From Gnetum montanum (taxonomy: Eukaryota; Streptophyta; Gnetopsida; Gnetales; Gnetaceae): 48,801 nucleotides of DNA. The translations under genes were made by a program, and so were the position numbers. The stretch covers positions 268,667 through 317,467 of the forward strand of contig MNCI01008012.1 in the NCBI GenBank assembly GCA_015680685.1. Direction: 5' to 3'. The notes below the pieces were generated by a model. The model ran no database searches. It saw only the letters and a list, made by a program, of their open reading frames with translations, and was not told where the DNA came from. Positions 31,107 to 43,560 of this stretch are shown piece after piece (within the stretch, counting starts at the first letter, position 1; each line of letters begins with the position of its first letter).

Positions 31107-33730
31107 GCTATAGAAAGGTCACGTGATGAACTTTCAAGGCGCATAAGAAGATGGAAAAATTCATATCATTTATGACCTAAAAACGAAGGTGACTTATTTG
31201 ATTATGTATCCTAAACTACCCATATCATGAATCTATTTTGAAAACTCTTTCCTTGCATCTTATGAGAATTCTAAATGATAAAGAGATAGATATCATGTTG
31301 GAATGTTTTGTAATTATCAAGAGGAATTCAACCTAAGATCTAGTAAAATTTGAATTCTAAAATATCAGAAATTGTTGATTTAGGAATTGAACCTGCAACC
31401 TATGAATATACATATTTTATTGATTTTTTTATAGTGATCATGAAAAGAATTGAATTCATGACTCATTGTTAAGAAAAAAAGAGAGAACTTTAAAAAGAAA
31501 TAAAAAAAAACAAATAGTTCCCAAGAAAGAGTCAGTTAAAAGAAAATATCAATTATCCCTTATTCCACCTACAAATAGGGAGAGGAGGAGAGGAAATAAA
31601 ACACACAAGGAAAAAGTACTTCAGCAGGACAAAAAAAGGGACACAACATTAGGGAGTGTGGCTAGGAAGGGAGAGAAGACTGTGGCTAGGAAGGGAGAGA
31701 ATACTATGGCTATTATAGGAGATAGAAAGGAGAAAGAAAACAAGTGCTGCATAGCAATCCAATGTTATGATAATTTCTCCTAGTAAGCAAGATATCTTAG
31801 CAAGGAGATAAAATGATCCATCTTTATTATGTTTGATAATGGCTAGTAAAGGCTAATTTTCTCAAACTTCTCTCTTCTTGCTTGCCTAACCACCTTCACA
31901 ATGCTTATATGAAATTATCAAGATTGTTGTTGTAAGATTAGATTATTAAAACCTTTATTTTTTTATTTTTTATTTTTGATTTCTCCACTCATCCTCTACA
32001 CTCTCACACCTAAATGAATTGGATGAGAGTTGTTTCTATAATGATTCAAAGACACCCATAACAATTTGGGGCATTTTTGGCAAAAGATTGCCAATAAGGG
32101 CCAAGGATCCCTCATATGAGGATTGGTACTGCCAGTAGAAAGTTAGAGTATCCTTGGGCCATGAATAATTGTGAATGGTTTAAAATTTTTGAATTCTTAT
32201 GTTTTGGTTGGATTTTGGTTGATGAACCCTCCTCCTTTGAATGCATAAATCTTGGATCTGAATCTTAAGTTATACTTTTTTTCCTATGCCTTCTTAAGTC
32301 TGATTTTGATATCTTTCTACAAGTTGATAGAGTGGGGGAAAACCTAGGATGTTAAGTTATTTTTGTGATCTATCCATTATCTATTGTTGAACATATGAAT
32401 TTCCTAATTAAATGATTAATGGTAAAATGGTTACAAGAGTTAAATTCAGATATTATTTTTTACGTTGTTGGAAATTATAAAATATTATTATGTGATTGAA
32501 CAAATATAAGATTATTAATTTATCTACTTTTGTAGTCATTTCTTTGTTTTACAAATGTGTAAATGATCCTAATTAGATATTTCTTTTTAGGTTAAATTAA
32601 AAGAAAGTTTGCTTTTTTTAATCTGATGAATCTTCCATAAATATTTTACTATGGCTATTTCTTTTTAAAATTAGCTCTTAATTTTTAAAATTAATATTGA
32701 TTGACTTGTTTTAGAGATAGATCTAAGCGTTGTTGATTTCACTTGAATTTTATAAGTTAATGTTAGTTTGATTATTATAGAAAGAAAGCCAGTTGTGCAT
32801 TTTCTTCTTTCAACTAGTTTTCTTTCTAGGGGGATTTGGGTGTTAGCTCTTGCTCCCTATGAATGGGTATTACACTACGTAGGTGCCATGACTTGATTTT
32901 GAGAATGTGAAAGCATAACCTCAAGGAAAATATGCATTCCCATTGATTGATCATCCATTCATTGCAACAATTTGAATTAAAATCGACATTGTTGACTGGT
33001 TGTTAGTCTTTGGCATATATTGCATAGTCATGCATGAATGTCAACAATATACATCAAACTTTCTACTCTAAGAAAGTATCCTGAATGCATTTTCATTTCT
33101 TTTTCCTTTACACAAATCAAGAATAAACCACTTGGTGATGTGTACATATATCAACTTGCTTGTTTTTACTTATCATTGAAGTTTCTAGAGTCATCGCTTG
33201 GTTGCCATGTGAACTCATGGAATCTTCAAACTTTGTGTCTCTCATGGCATGTTTAGTTGCATTATCTTGGAAACTTCAAATATGCATCCCCTATGGGAAA
33301 ATATTTGATGTATCCATTTAGATTTTACTTTTTTGGAACTAAAATCTAGAATGAATCCAAAAAAATAGAATTAGTGTAAATTGTTTTGTTAATATATGGA
33401 TTCAAAAAAAATTTATATGAAAAAAAATAAATTATTAATAAATGAGATTAAAACAAAATAAATTATTAATCAATGAGATTAACTATATTAAGGAGATTTG
33501 AGCATGAGCTGTAGCTGATTAAGTGAGTGATAGGACATGGGGTGTGGCTAGGGGATTTTGAACCTAGGGCTAGCTATTGGGAAGAGGTTAGGCTTTTACT
33601 TAGCCATTGACCCTCATCCTTAGCTGGATGAGTATTAGGCCTACAAGGAAGAATTATTTTTTAGGTGTTTCAAGTTTTAGGTTCGATTCTAGTGGATAAT
33701 ACTAAGTTATAAAGTTCTAATTGAACTATA
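31107..33730. other. Intergenic DNA, no gene seen
   Basis: AT-rich sequence without recognisable coding. A Lys-rich ORF at 31466-31783 comes from A/G-rich low-complexity DNA with a tandem GGCTAGGAAGGGAGAGAA pair (about 31661-31708). A 31-bp tandem pair (AAATAAATTATTAAT...) lies at 33425-33486. Confidence 0.5.
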
Positions 33731-33733
33731 TAC

Positions 33734-34105
33734 TTGAAGTGTACTTATGTTTTGATTATTTTGGATTCCAATATCTTGGAGTGTACCTATGTTTCAATTA
33801 TTTTAGGTTCAAACACCCCCTCCTTAATGATCCTGTATTACATTAACACAATCATCCTATCAAGTCCACCCATGATCTCTTACCTTGGACACAAAATGCT
33901 TTATTTCAAAGAGCGATGGTGGGGGCAATTACTTTTTAATGATACTAACTTCAACAAGAAAATTAAAAGATTCACAAGGCTAGACAAAGACTTTTTCAAG
34001 TTGCTAGTTCATATTGATAATGATCACTACTACAAAAAAGGAAAACATTCCTTAAATGTGGACAAGGTTTTTCCATCCATATTTTCAGGGATGTCATGCA
34101 TGTGA
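33734..34105 (+). other. Unrecognised ORF, 123 codons
   Basis: An open frame whose second half is rich in Lys, Phe and Asp, with FKERWWGQLLFNDTNFNKKI and RFTRLDKDFFKLLVHID. The segment RFTRLDKDFFKLL is vaguely like the N-terminal region of plant PIF/Harbinger-type transposases, but no catalytic residue is present and the frame ends at once. The first half repeats CTYVxIILxSN. It could be a transposase fossil or chance. Confidence 0.25.
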
Positions 34106-34789
34106 GACCTACCTCTAAAATTGCATTCACCACACATAATGGATGGAAACTAATAATTATGCTTCACATATATGTGAGGTGACCTTTATTTCTTCATGTT
34201 TTCTCTGTGTCTCATAGGTGACTGTTGCTTTCTGACATTGGTTGTGCTGTGGTCATGGGGGCTTCAGGTCCCAATGGGTTACTACGCTATGACACTACCA
34301 TTCTCGATTTTCCTTTTCTAAGAAAGAAATTTTGTCTGTTGGGGCTTTTGTAACAATTGACATTCAGTGACTATCACGTTTCAATCATGGGGGCTCTTGG
34401 CCTTTGTAGGTTGTTGGTTCTATGTTGTCATTTTCGTTCATGTTTGTGCTTGCTACTTATCCCTGGGTAGTGGTGGCTACTACTGTGTTGGTAGTGGCAA
34501 TGGTGTGGGTAGAGTGGTGTGTCTCTATGGCTGAGTGTTTTCTTAGCGACTAAGATATTTCTCAACAACTGCAATTGTTGCGACTACCGCTATGCTTGCT
34601 GAATGGTTTTGTGCAGTGGCTAGTGGTGTTGTTCTATGCCTTTGTAGTGTAGTTTGGCATTGTAGTGGGTGGCTAAGTTCAAATGTTATGTGCATACTTG
34701 CATTGTTGGGGTGCCATGGAGGCATTGACTACCACCGTGGTAGTTTTCTGGATCTTGCTGGAGCTAAGGTGGATAGTTTCATGTAGATT
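34106..34789. other. GT-rich low-complexity DNA
   Basis: Frequent GTGGT, TGGCTA and TTGTGG words, for example around 34465-34520, with no coding potential I can support. It may be the 5' untranslated part of the LINE that follows. Confidence 0.35.
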
Positions 34790-35469
34790 CTACAATTTCA
34801 AATTTATTCAATTCTACTCTTGATCAGGGAAGTTCTTCTAGTTCACCTAAAATAGATTTCCTTCTTCTGGATGATATTTTCAATGTAGTTTTGAAAGATT
34901 TCATAATGTGCTTTATTTTTCTTCAAATAGTTGGGTTTCCACTAAGGTCATTGAGTATTAACCAACAAATCCAAAGCCTCCTTCAACCCCAGGGCATTCA
35001 TATTTCTCATGCCTACTACTACACTTAGAACTTTATTTTGGTGGAACTATCCAAGGCCTCTCAAGTCAAGAAGGCTCTCTTCCTCAAAATTTTTCCAGCA
35101 CGAAATGCAAATCTAATTGTGCATGCTTGGAAATTTGACTTTAACGTTAATGACCTAGCATATAACACAATTCCTTATGATGTGGAATTGCAAAATCTTC
35201 CACTCATTTTTTCATTTGTAGAGAGGGACACTGTGAGTACCCTTAATCCTATTATTTTCAACCATAGCACTGTGATTAATGGAACTCAAATTTGTTGCTA
35301 TTGTATTGAACTCAATATAGCTCTTAGGAAGACCTCATTAACCCTTACAGTTGGTGGAAAGCTCTTCACCCGAAAAATAGATTATTTTTATCTTTTGGAC
35401 TTTTGCAATGACTATCATTGGGTTGAGCATCATATCTCAGCTTGTCATTTCTTAGCTAAGAAAGAATAA
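34790..35469 (+). pseudogene. LINE ORF1 (DUF4283-like and zinc knuckle)
   Basis: The register of the ORF at 35038 extends upstream with one stop (about 35026). It shows FILVELSKASQVKKALFLKI, then HAWKFDFN and YDVELQNLPLIF, the typical order of DUF4283 in plant LINE ORF1. The end, KIDYFYLLDFCNDYHWVEHH followed by ISAC, corresponds to the CCHC knuckle with its second Cys changed to Tyr. ORF1 proteins bind element RNA. The true start is upstream and unclear. Confidence 0.7.
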
Positions 35470-36706
35470 TCCATTACATCTCAAAAAACCTATTTCCCAA
35501 ATACATCATCTGGCCCACCATTAGGATCCTTTAGGTTCATAACCTTTTCAAAAATTGCTCCAAACTCTTTCTCTTTATATGGCTTCTCCAAGGTACAAGT
35601 GCCATAGTTGGGTGCACACATCACAACATATGTCATCCCCCCAAAGTCATTCAAGGATTCAATATTGGATGAAGAGTTTGTGACATGTAGTGAAAGAAAA
35701 TGTGTCAAAGCTTCCTTCCTTACAACTCCACCCTCTATTTCCTCTCCATTGAAGACTTTTGTAGCCCCTATCACTACAAATAACTCCTTGTCATCTTGTC
35801 ACAAACAATGGAAGTTAATACTTTGACTTCCAAACCTTCTATTGACCTCTCATTCGACCTGCCCTCTAATTCCCTATGAACCTCTTGTCATGGAATGTTT
35901 GAGGCCTTATGGATAGGCTTCAATGAAAGAATGTAGAAAACTTTCTTTATAGTCTACATATTGCTTTTGATTTCATTCTTCTTCAAGAAATTAAGATTTT
36001 AGTAGACCATTTATCTCTTTGAGCCCATTGGTTTCTCCCTCACTCATCAATTCTCACTATGTCCCACATAAGTGGGAAAGGGGGAACTACCATTATCTTC
36101 TCAACTTACTAGAAAGATAAAATTATTCAAAGTGGTTTTGATTCTGGCCATAGAGTTTCTTGTGATAAAATTATTCAAAATGGTTTCAATTTTGGCCATA
36201 GAGTTTCTTGTGATATCTTCTCTTCCTTACATGGTTCTTTCAGTATCTACTCAATGGATGCCCCTAATGACTCTATAGAATGGACTCTTCTATGTCAAGA
36301 ACTAGCCAATTCTCTTCCCTTAGTATCTTGTATTTTTAGAGGAGATTTTAATATGATAGAACTTCCTCAAGATAAGCTTGCAGGGGTGTTTTTTTCAACT
36401 ACAAAATTTTGAGTATCAAACATAGTTAGCCTTTAAGAAAATTTTCTACCTCTCTGATGGGGTGGATGCCTCTGCTAATGATCTCCTTCATAGATTTACT
36501 TAGATCAATCTTAGTCTTGGGTAGGCTTGCATCTATAGATGGTTAGATAGGTTCTATTTCTCCATACTTTCTTTCTAGCAAGTCATCTTTGCTACTTCAG
36601 TTCATCAACATGCCATCCTATCAGACCATCTTTCCATCTCTATTGGTAGTAACCATAGACATAGATTCCATCTTTTCTAGCTACATAACAATTACTTCTC
36701 TTTCCC
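35470..36706 (+). pseudogene. LINE endonuclease remains
   Basis: Strongly decayed and in several registers. The clearest part, at about 36242-36388, reads SIYSMDAPNDSIEWTLLCQE and later FRGDFNMIELPQDKLAG, matching the APE-type endonuclease motif GDFN of plant LINEs. A 48-bp in-frame tandem duplication lies just upstream (36119-36214). A minus-strand ORF at 35490-35774 overlaps here and is not supported. The endonuclease would nick target DNA for primed reverse transcription. Confidence 0.65.
36119..36214 (+). repeat. 48-bp tandem duplication in the LINE
   Basis: Units 36119-36166 and 36167-36214 (AAAATTATTCAAAGTGG...) differ at four positions, all transitions. The length is a multiple of three. 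Confidence 0.9.
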
Positions 36707-38399
36707 CTCCACCCAAATTCTTCTCTCAAACCTTTCGAATGCCAAACTTAGGCCCTTAGATCAGGTGAGTTGAATTCAATGGTGGCATCGTGCTTCTTGT
36801 AGAGTGTGGAACTTTGCTCATTCTTAATGTAAGGTAGTGATTGCTTAGGCCAAACAAGAGCACAACAACATTCACCTTACCATTAAAAATCTACCTAATA
36901 GATTAGCTCAAGATCCTTTCAACACTCCTGTTCATGAGAAGTTAGCTAGACCTTGGTTAGCCTTCCAAAAATGGAAAGTGTATAGGGCATAAAGTGCCTT
37001 AACTAAAAGTAGACTTACTTGGTTAAATATTCAAGATGAACATTGTAAGGAAATTTTCAAGCATCTAAATAGCTCTTCTCCTTCACATTCTTTAGATAAA
37101 ATCTATAGTGATGGCACCACCATCATTGACCACAATAGTATCCTCTCATTTCTTAAGAAGCATTATGAAATCCTATTTGCTACCACCCTTATGGATATCT
37201 CATCATTTGAAGCTGCTACCCTCAATTATCCTAGCCTTATTAATTATATAGTGTTACAAAGTTTAGAAGCTAATATTACCAAGGAGGAGCTTCAAGAAAC
37301 TTGTTCCAAGTTGAGTCATGGAAAGACTCCTAGTTATGATGGTTTTCCCATTGGATTTTTTCAAATTAATTAGGATCTGGTGGAAAATGATCTTTTCCAT
37401 GTTATTAGAGAGGCTATCCTTACTAGTTCCCTTAAGCCTAATTTAAATCAAGGGATTATTCAACTTCTTCCTAAGTCTAGGGATCCTACCTATATCTCTA
37501 ATTGGCGTCCCATTACTCTTCTTAACATGGTGTATAAAATTTGGGCCAAGTGCTTAGCACTATGTCTGAAGAAAATTATTTTCCAAATTATATGTTCCCA
37601 ACAAATAGGATTTGTTCCTAGTAGATATATTTTAAAAAATGCGGTTTTTTCATGGGAAGGTCTCAAGTGGATAGAGGACGATGGTCAAGATGTTCTCCTA
37701 ATGAAGCTTGACTATGCTAAGGCCTATAACAACATAAAGTGGGACTTTATTGTGTAGACCATGACTAAACTTGGTTTTGGCCCTAAGTTCTTACATATGG
37801 TGAAATGCTTATTCTCATATGCTATCATGAGAATACCAACTACCTTTGGCATCACCTCTTGCTTTCCTATCCATAGGTCAATGCAACAAGGATGTCATGT
37901 TGCCCCTTACCTATTCATCATTGTAGTTGACTTTCTTTGTCATCAGATAAACTATGATATTCAAAATGAAGTTCCCACTAGGGTCTACCTCTCTTCACCC
38001 CAACATCAACTTCTTAACATGAATTTCATCGATGACTCCTTTTTTCTTGTTCAAAACACTGCTACTAATTTGCATTGTCTCTTATCCCTGGTGGAGTAAT
38101 ACTACTCACTCTTAGGTTCCATTATTAATTAGAACAAATCTTCTATTTATAACTTTACCAATAATTATAGTCATGTGACCAAGTACAATTGGAATCTTCT
38201 TCAGGATCAAGATATCATTAAGATTCTAGGAATTCCCTTTCATTTTATAGGTTCTACCTTTGTTCTTTGGGAGCATGTTATTTTTCAGATTCAACAGAAA
38301 CTTGAAAAATGGAAGACTAAACCCCTCACTCTAGCTAGTAAGTACCTTGTATGTAAGTCTATCTATGCATCTACCCATGTGTATTACTCTTCGTGTTAG
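36707..38399 (+). pseudogene. LINE reverse transcriptase
   Basis: One register carries the whole domain. An upstream linker is followed by LSHGKTPSYDGFPIGFF, NQGIIQLLPKSRDPTYISNW and RPITLLNMVYKIWAKCLA (motifs before the palm), FVPSRYILKNA, LLMKLDYAKAYNNIKWDFI (first catalytic Asp), MQQGCHVAPYLF and MNFIDDSFFLVQN, where the usual F/Y-A-D-D box is F-I-D-D. Stops occur at about 37371, 37755, 38097 and 38130. Three of the four are TAG where the family has Trp. No frameshift is seen over about 1.2 kb. The enzyme would copy LINE RNA at the nicked target. Confidence 0.85.
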
Positions 38400-40060
38400 G
38401 CCCCATTCCAAGATGCTTATTAGAAGCTTGAACAATTATTTGTGACTTCATGTGGTTCTCTAAAGATTCTCAGAAAGGCTTCCGTTATGTCACCTGGAAT
38501 ATTATTACTCTTTCTAAGAATAAGGGTAGCTTAGGTCTTTTAAAATATTTTAAGTAGGGGATTACCTTAGTTGTTAAGTGGTTGGTTTAGCATCTAGATG
38601 CCCCAAACATTATTGGGACTCTCCTCCAATTAAGGATTCAACAAAGTTTTTCCAAAAATATGCCCTTCTGGAAAGGAATCCACTTCATTAATTGGATCCT
38701 TTCCCACCACACTATCATTATTCCTAGATCTCATGTTTTCAAAAGCATTTGGAGGGCTTGATAAATTATACACTGTTATATAGATTGGACTAATGTCAAG
38801 ATCAACCCTACTCTTCTCTCTAAGTTGTGTCCTTGGTGGTTACCTTTGTTATCCATTCCCCTTGCCATTATGAACACTAAGGTTGCTACCTCTTGGTATC
38901 TGAAGGGAGTTATTTCTTTGAATTATCTTCAACTTGTCAATTAGTGGATTTCTGGGGATGAGTATAATAATCTATATGGGGTGTCTAAAGCACTACACCA
39001 TTGCCTAGCTTGGGTTTACACCTTCATTCACTACCATATGCAGGTAGATTTTTTAGTGCAAAGCACTTTTCACAACCTTTAATGAATTAATGGATCGAAA
39101 CTTCTACCTTACAAGATGCATGTCCCCTTTTAACTTCTGCATGACTCATCAAGTATCATTCAATGATGTACAAAGTCTTGGCACAAATAAGGGTTGGAAA
39201 AATTCTCAATCCCCTTCTTCCAACGTATTTGGACACTACAAAATCTCCCTAAAATTAAGCAGTTCTTATGTTGTCTCCTTTACCAAGGTTTACCTATCAG
39301 CAAACATCTCAAATATCTTGGGATTCATAGTCCTACTTGCCTTCTCTGTGGTGATAAAGAGGATTTTGTTCATGTGTTTTGGCATTTCCCTTTCACACAA
39401 CACGTGTGAACATGGGCTTCCAAAGTTATTCCATCATGCAAGTTATCTCAAGATGAAGTTATATTTGGATTTTTTTTCACTACTTCTACTAATTTTATAT
39501 TTTTGTGGAGAGTTATTAAGACTATTATTCTATATTATATTTGGTAGCATAGATGTAATGTTATCTTTCAAAGGATTGATTATTCCAATATATGTCATCT
39601 AACAATGATGGAGAAATTGTAAATCTTCCACCTCATTCATTTCCAAGTCAAATCTTAAGCATCAAAGTTCAAAATTGATATTCATCAATTGATTCATCTC
39701 CTATAGCCTTGGGAAAGACCTGTGCGTTCCAGAAACCTTCTTCAATAGGAATATCTAGATAGAAGCTTTCCTTCTTAAATTTGAGTGGGGTCACTAAATG
39801 GGAGCCTCTCTATTTATTATTGAGTGCTATCTACCTCATCCAAATTTCTACCACTCTCTCTTGTACCAAGTCAGTTGGTCTTAGTGGATGGTAGTTCCCT
39901 AGATTAGGTTTCTTCCTTTCATGAATGGTTATTTATGAGGATGTTTCCCAGAGTTTCATCCCTAGTAATCTAAGTTTTCATATTTTTTAATCTCTGTTAT
40001 GTAATGTGGTTTATGTATTTGATCCTCTTTTACTACTAATAAAACTTCTTTTTAGGGTTT
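38400..40060 (+). pseudogene. LINE C-terminal region and 3' UTR
   Basis: After 38400 the register is broken. At about 39194-39420 a frame reads FFQRIWTLQNLPKIKQFLCC, LLYQGLPISKHLK and CLLCGDKEDFVHVFWHFPF, the zf-RVT-like Cys/His domain found at the C-terminus of plant LINE polyproteins, followed by TGA at a Trp position. The longer ORF in the other register (39090-39602) is a shadow. From 39600 to 40060 nothing is coded; AATAAA is at about 40045. Confidence 0.65.
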
Positions 40061-41988
40061 CACACCCCCCCAATTATCCTTCACATATATGTGGACCAAA
40101 CGATGGTACCTTTTATTATGACAAAGATAAGAACTATATATGAAAGAAGAGGAAGATGATTGCATGATTATGACTTAACTTTCAAGATTTGTGACCTTTC
40201 CACATGTTGCATTCCTTTTCCAAGGTCATTAAGAAACACAATCAATGCTTAATGCTCTGTTGCTTAAGTGGGTCCTAGAAAGGCCAATCAATTAGTAGAA
40301 ATTTAACATTTCTTAGTTGACCCACTTTCCCTTGCTTACAAAAAATGTCACTATGTAATCATCATCTTGGCACTCCCAATGCCTTTATCCAACAACATGG
40401 GAGTACTTCCTATTTTTGTTCACAAGATAAATTTTCAAAGGAATTATCTTCTTTATGTCATACTTTGAACTTGTTCATCATCATCATCTTACTTTTGTCT
40501 AAAAAAAATGAGATTACTTATATCAATTCTTTTTCTTCTTTTGCCTCTAAGAAAAGCTAAATCTTTATTTATTTTTAGTTTCTTTAAATCATCTTCGATT
40601 ATGTTACTAGGGCATATCATATCTAGGGAATGCTATAGCATTTGCAAAATCTAGAGGGGGAAACTCATCTATGAGATTTGGCAAGATTTTATAGCTACCT
40701 ACCAACCTAAACCTAACCCTCCTCTTGTATCTAGACTTGGGACTAGCATTGGTAGAGTTTTACGTCATACTTCAAATTTGTAAGCTAAAAACCACAAAAG
40801 CAATTTGGCTTCCTTTATTTTCCTAGTTGAGTTGACTTGGTTGATTCATTTGTTTGATTTCTAGCCATCATTCTCTAAAAGCTTTCACCTAAATATTTAA
40901 TGATCATCAAGATATTTATTTCTTCCAGTAAAGTTGCAAGTACCATGCCTATTCAATTTACAAGTTTGGTAGCAATAAAGATGATAAGAATGTTGTATTA
41001 TATTATATGAAATGGTCTAAACCTCAAAGGAAAAAACAATCTAGTAGAGAAGATTGTACAAATATTACAAAGAATAACACTCATGAACAAAACCAAACCA
41101 AGGTAAACATGGAAACAAAGAAAGAAAGAAAAGTTAAACCATTAAGCCACATCATCATCCATAAGCTATATTGTAAAGTGCCTCATTACATATCATAGCA
41201 TCTATACCACTTGTAAAAAATGCTAGAGGGCCTCAAAAAAATTTAAAATGTGAGGTTATTGAAATTCTTTTAAAAATTTTGTGAGTTTCCATCCATATTT
41301 GTCATAAAATCTTTGCTTAAAGAGGAGTGTCATGTATTCATACAAGGAATATCTCTCAATACTAGTTACTAAGAAGATCTCCTAATACGTGCTATCTTGA
41401 TGTATTAACACAATGGAAAAGGTATGTTGTCTATATTATATTCTTCATGGATTGTTAAAGTAAAATGTAATAGATACAAAAACTTATTAAAAGCTACAAT
41501 GGAAACAAAAATGGAGTAGAATCATAAATGCAGAAAAAACTAAAATACAACAGAACCCCAAATGAACTTTTAGCTATAAAAATCATTAACTCAACTCACA
41601 TTTGAAAACCATTGAGATTGAATCAATGAATTTCAAATTAACTTAACAAAAAGCTCACAAGAGAGTGAATGACCTTTGGATCAATCTATCAACCTCTTGG
41701 ATTAGTCTATCAACCTCTACTATCATCAATGTTTTGAAGTAGATGGAATTCATCATACCAAAATCAGTGAGGGTGGGCCCTATCCATTCCTTTCATAACT
41801 ATGTATTGTATTTCCTCTCTCAACGAATCAAAATGTTATTTAATGCCCCACTACTTTAACTACTAGTCATGACAATAATGGTACCTTTTCATAACCACCT
41901 ATGATGAAAAGAGTGGATAGAGTAATTGTTGATGATGGCAAGAGTGGAAAACCATTATCATAATGAGAAATTATCATAACATTCTTTC
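40061..41988. other. Intergenic DNA, no gene seen
   Basis: AT-rich. Small ORFs at 40345-40560 and 41007-41198 are low-complexity (Ser/Leu- or Lys/Thr/Asn-rich) without a family. The part near 41240-41990 may be the LTR or 3' flank of the copia element to its right. Confidence 0.4.
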
Positions 41989-42172
41989 AATAATTCTCCA
42001 TATATGACAAAATAGGATATTATTAAGGACACCTATATCATGGATATGCTTGATACACACATACTCAAATGGAAAGTACCAATAATTCTCCATATATAAA
42101 AAAATAGAGTATTCTTAAAGACACATATATCATGGACATGCTTGATACACACATACTCAAACAAAAAGTACC
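41989..42172. repeat. 92-bp tandem duplication
   Basis: Units 41989-42080 and 42081-42172 (AATAATTCTCCATATAT... to ...AAAGTACC) are about 85-90% alike by eye. They lie downstream of the copia pol fossil in its reading direction, so they may be in its 3' untranslated region or LTR. Confidence 0.85.
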
Positions 42173-42439
42173 AATACTTGATTTATGATGGTAATATCTT
42201 AGAGCTTGGAGATTTCCTTCTATGTATTATACCATATGACACTTCTTGAATGAGCTGTTTAAAAATATTTCTCTATGAATTATAAATCATTTAGGATCTT
42301 AATTTAATTATCCCAATGACATGGACCTTTAGTACATTTTAAAATATGTCTTTATTAATAAATAATAAATCTATTATGGTTTACAAATCAAAGTAAGAGG
42401 CAAATTATACATAAAATAATTAATAAAGTTTTTATGATC

Positions 42440-43270
42440 CATATGATCTATATATTATTTTTCTAGAAATTCTTTAGTCATGGAATTAGCAATCATTAGC
42501 TTGGTGATAATATGTTGAATATCAACCTCATGCTCTTTGACTCTATCTTTAATAAGAAGTTACATTATGTTATATTGATATGTTTGTTATGACTTCCACT
42601 TTTATTATTCTTGGAGAATAAAAATATAGTAGAATTATCATAATATATCCTCATTGGCCTTATAATAAAATTGACAACTCTTACACCAACTTTAAAATTC
42701 CTCAACCATAATCCCTATGATGTAGCTTCATGGTAAGTAATGAACTCTGCCTCTATTGTAGACAAAGTAATTATGGCTTACTTAACACTCTTCCAAAATA
42801 TGATTGTTCGAGATAGATGTAATGATCTTTAATATCTATCTCAATGAATCTCTATGTCAATGATATAAGAGGCTTAAGCCAAATCCTTCCTCTCAATTTT
42901 TAAGAGAGGAATTGTTTTGTTTCATATAGAAAACCCTTGTCACTACTTGTAAGTAATATGCTATCCACATAAAGGACCAAGAAAATGAATTTGCTACTAC
43001 TAATCTTAAGATATATGCATTAACCAAGAATGTTCTTAATGAAACTACAATTTCATAAAATTTTAAATACCATTTTTGAGAGGCTCACTTTAATTCATAT
43101 ATAAATTTTTTTAACTTGCAAAATAAGCAACAATCTTTGCAAAACCCCTTAAGTTGTTTCATGTACATCTTTTTCTTAAGATCCCCCTTAAAAATGTCAT
43201 CTTCAAATCTATTTGATGTATGTATAAATCAAAATCATCCACCAAATATATAATTATTCTAAATGAGTCC
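42440..43270 (-). pseudogene. pol: Ty1/copia pol fossil (reverse transcriptase and RNase H)
   Basis: On the minus strand, from right to left: VHQMDLKMTFLRGILRKKMY and KLKKFIYELK (about 43220-43070), FIFLVLYVDSILLTSSD (about 42990-42940, with the YVDD box changed to YVDS), ALSTIEAEFITY (about 42770-42735, RNase H region) and EHEVDIQHIITKLMIANSMT (about 42530-42475). The order and spacing are those of copia RT-RNase H. Several frameshifts and stops separate the blocks. Integrase, gag and LTRs were not found. The right edge abuts an unrelated gypsy fossil on the other strand near 43270-43330. Confidence 0.8.
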
Positions 43271-43329
43271 TCATTTGATACTAGAGAGAGTTTCATGGTA
43301 ATTAACGCCTTCCTTTTGAGTAAATCTCT

Positions 43330-43560
43330 TAGCTATAAGGGCCCTTCTCAGAGACAAGATGGTAATCCTTCTCATAACAATGGGCCCTTCTCAAAGACGA
43401 TGATAACCCTGAGGTACCTAAGTGGTGCAATTATCGAATGTATTGCTATTATCATGAGACCACTGGTCATGACATAAAAAACAATAGGAATTTAAAGGAT
43501 GACATCCAACATCTCATAAATAAGGAAAAAATAATAGTTAAAAATAAACCATGCACTATG
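43330..43560 (+). pseudogene. gag: Tat-like gypsy gag fossil
   Basis: The plus strand encodes YCYYHETTGHDIKNNRNLKD then DIQHLINKEKI. This is the CxxH..GH..D-type knuckle and the following helix of Tat/Ogre-type gag, with later Asp/Cys residues changed. It is the same type as in element E (about 14640-14560) but on the other strand and clearly a different element. Confidence 0.65.

Larger units (their letters stand above)
34790..40060 (+). mobile_element. Degraded L1-type LINE
   Basis: In order on the plus strand: an ORF1 with a DUF4283-like domain and a zinc knuckle (34790-35469), endonuclease remains with GDFNM (about 36240-36390), reverse transcriptase (about 36707-38399) and a C-terminal zinc-binding (zf-RVT-like) domain (about 39190-39420). 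The 3' end is set near 40060, after AATAAA at about 40045. No clear poly(A) tail or target duplication was found. Many Trp codons appear as TAG or TGA. Confidence 0.85.

Noticed and set aside
31466-31783. 105-codon Lys/Arg-rich ORF
   Set aside because: It comes from A/G-rich low-complexity DNA with a local tandem repeat; no domain.
35490-35774. 94-codon minus-strand ORF (MIGATKVFNGEEIEGG...)
   Set aside because: It lies opposite the decayed LINE between ORF1 and endonuclease on the plus strand and has no independent support.
39090-39602. 170-codon plus-strand ORF
   Set aside because: The overlapping frame at 39194-39420 carries the LINE Cys/His domain; the longer ORF is a shadow in another register.
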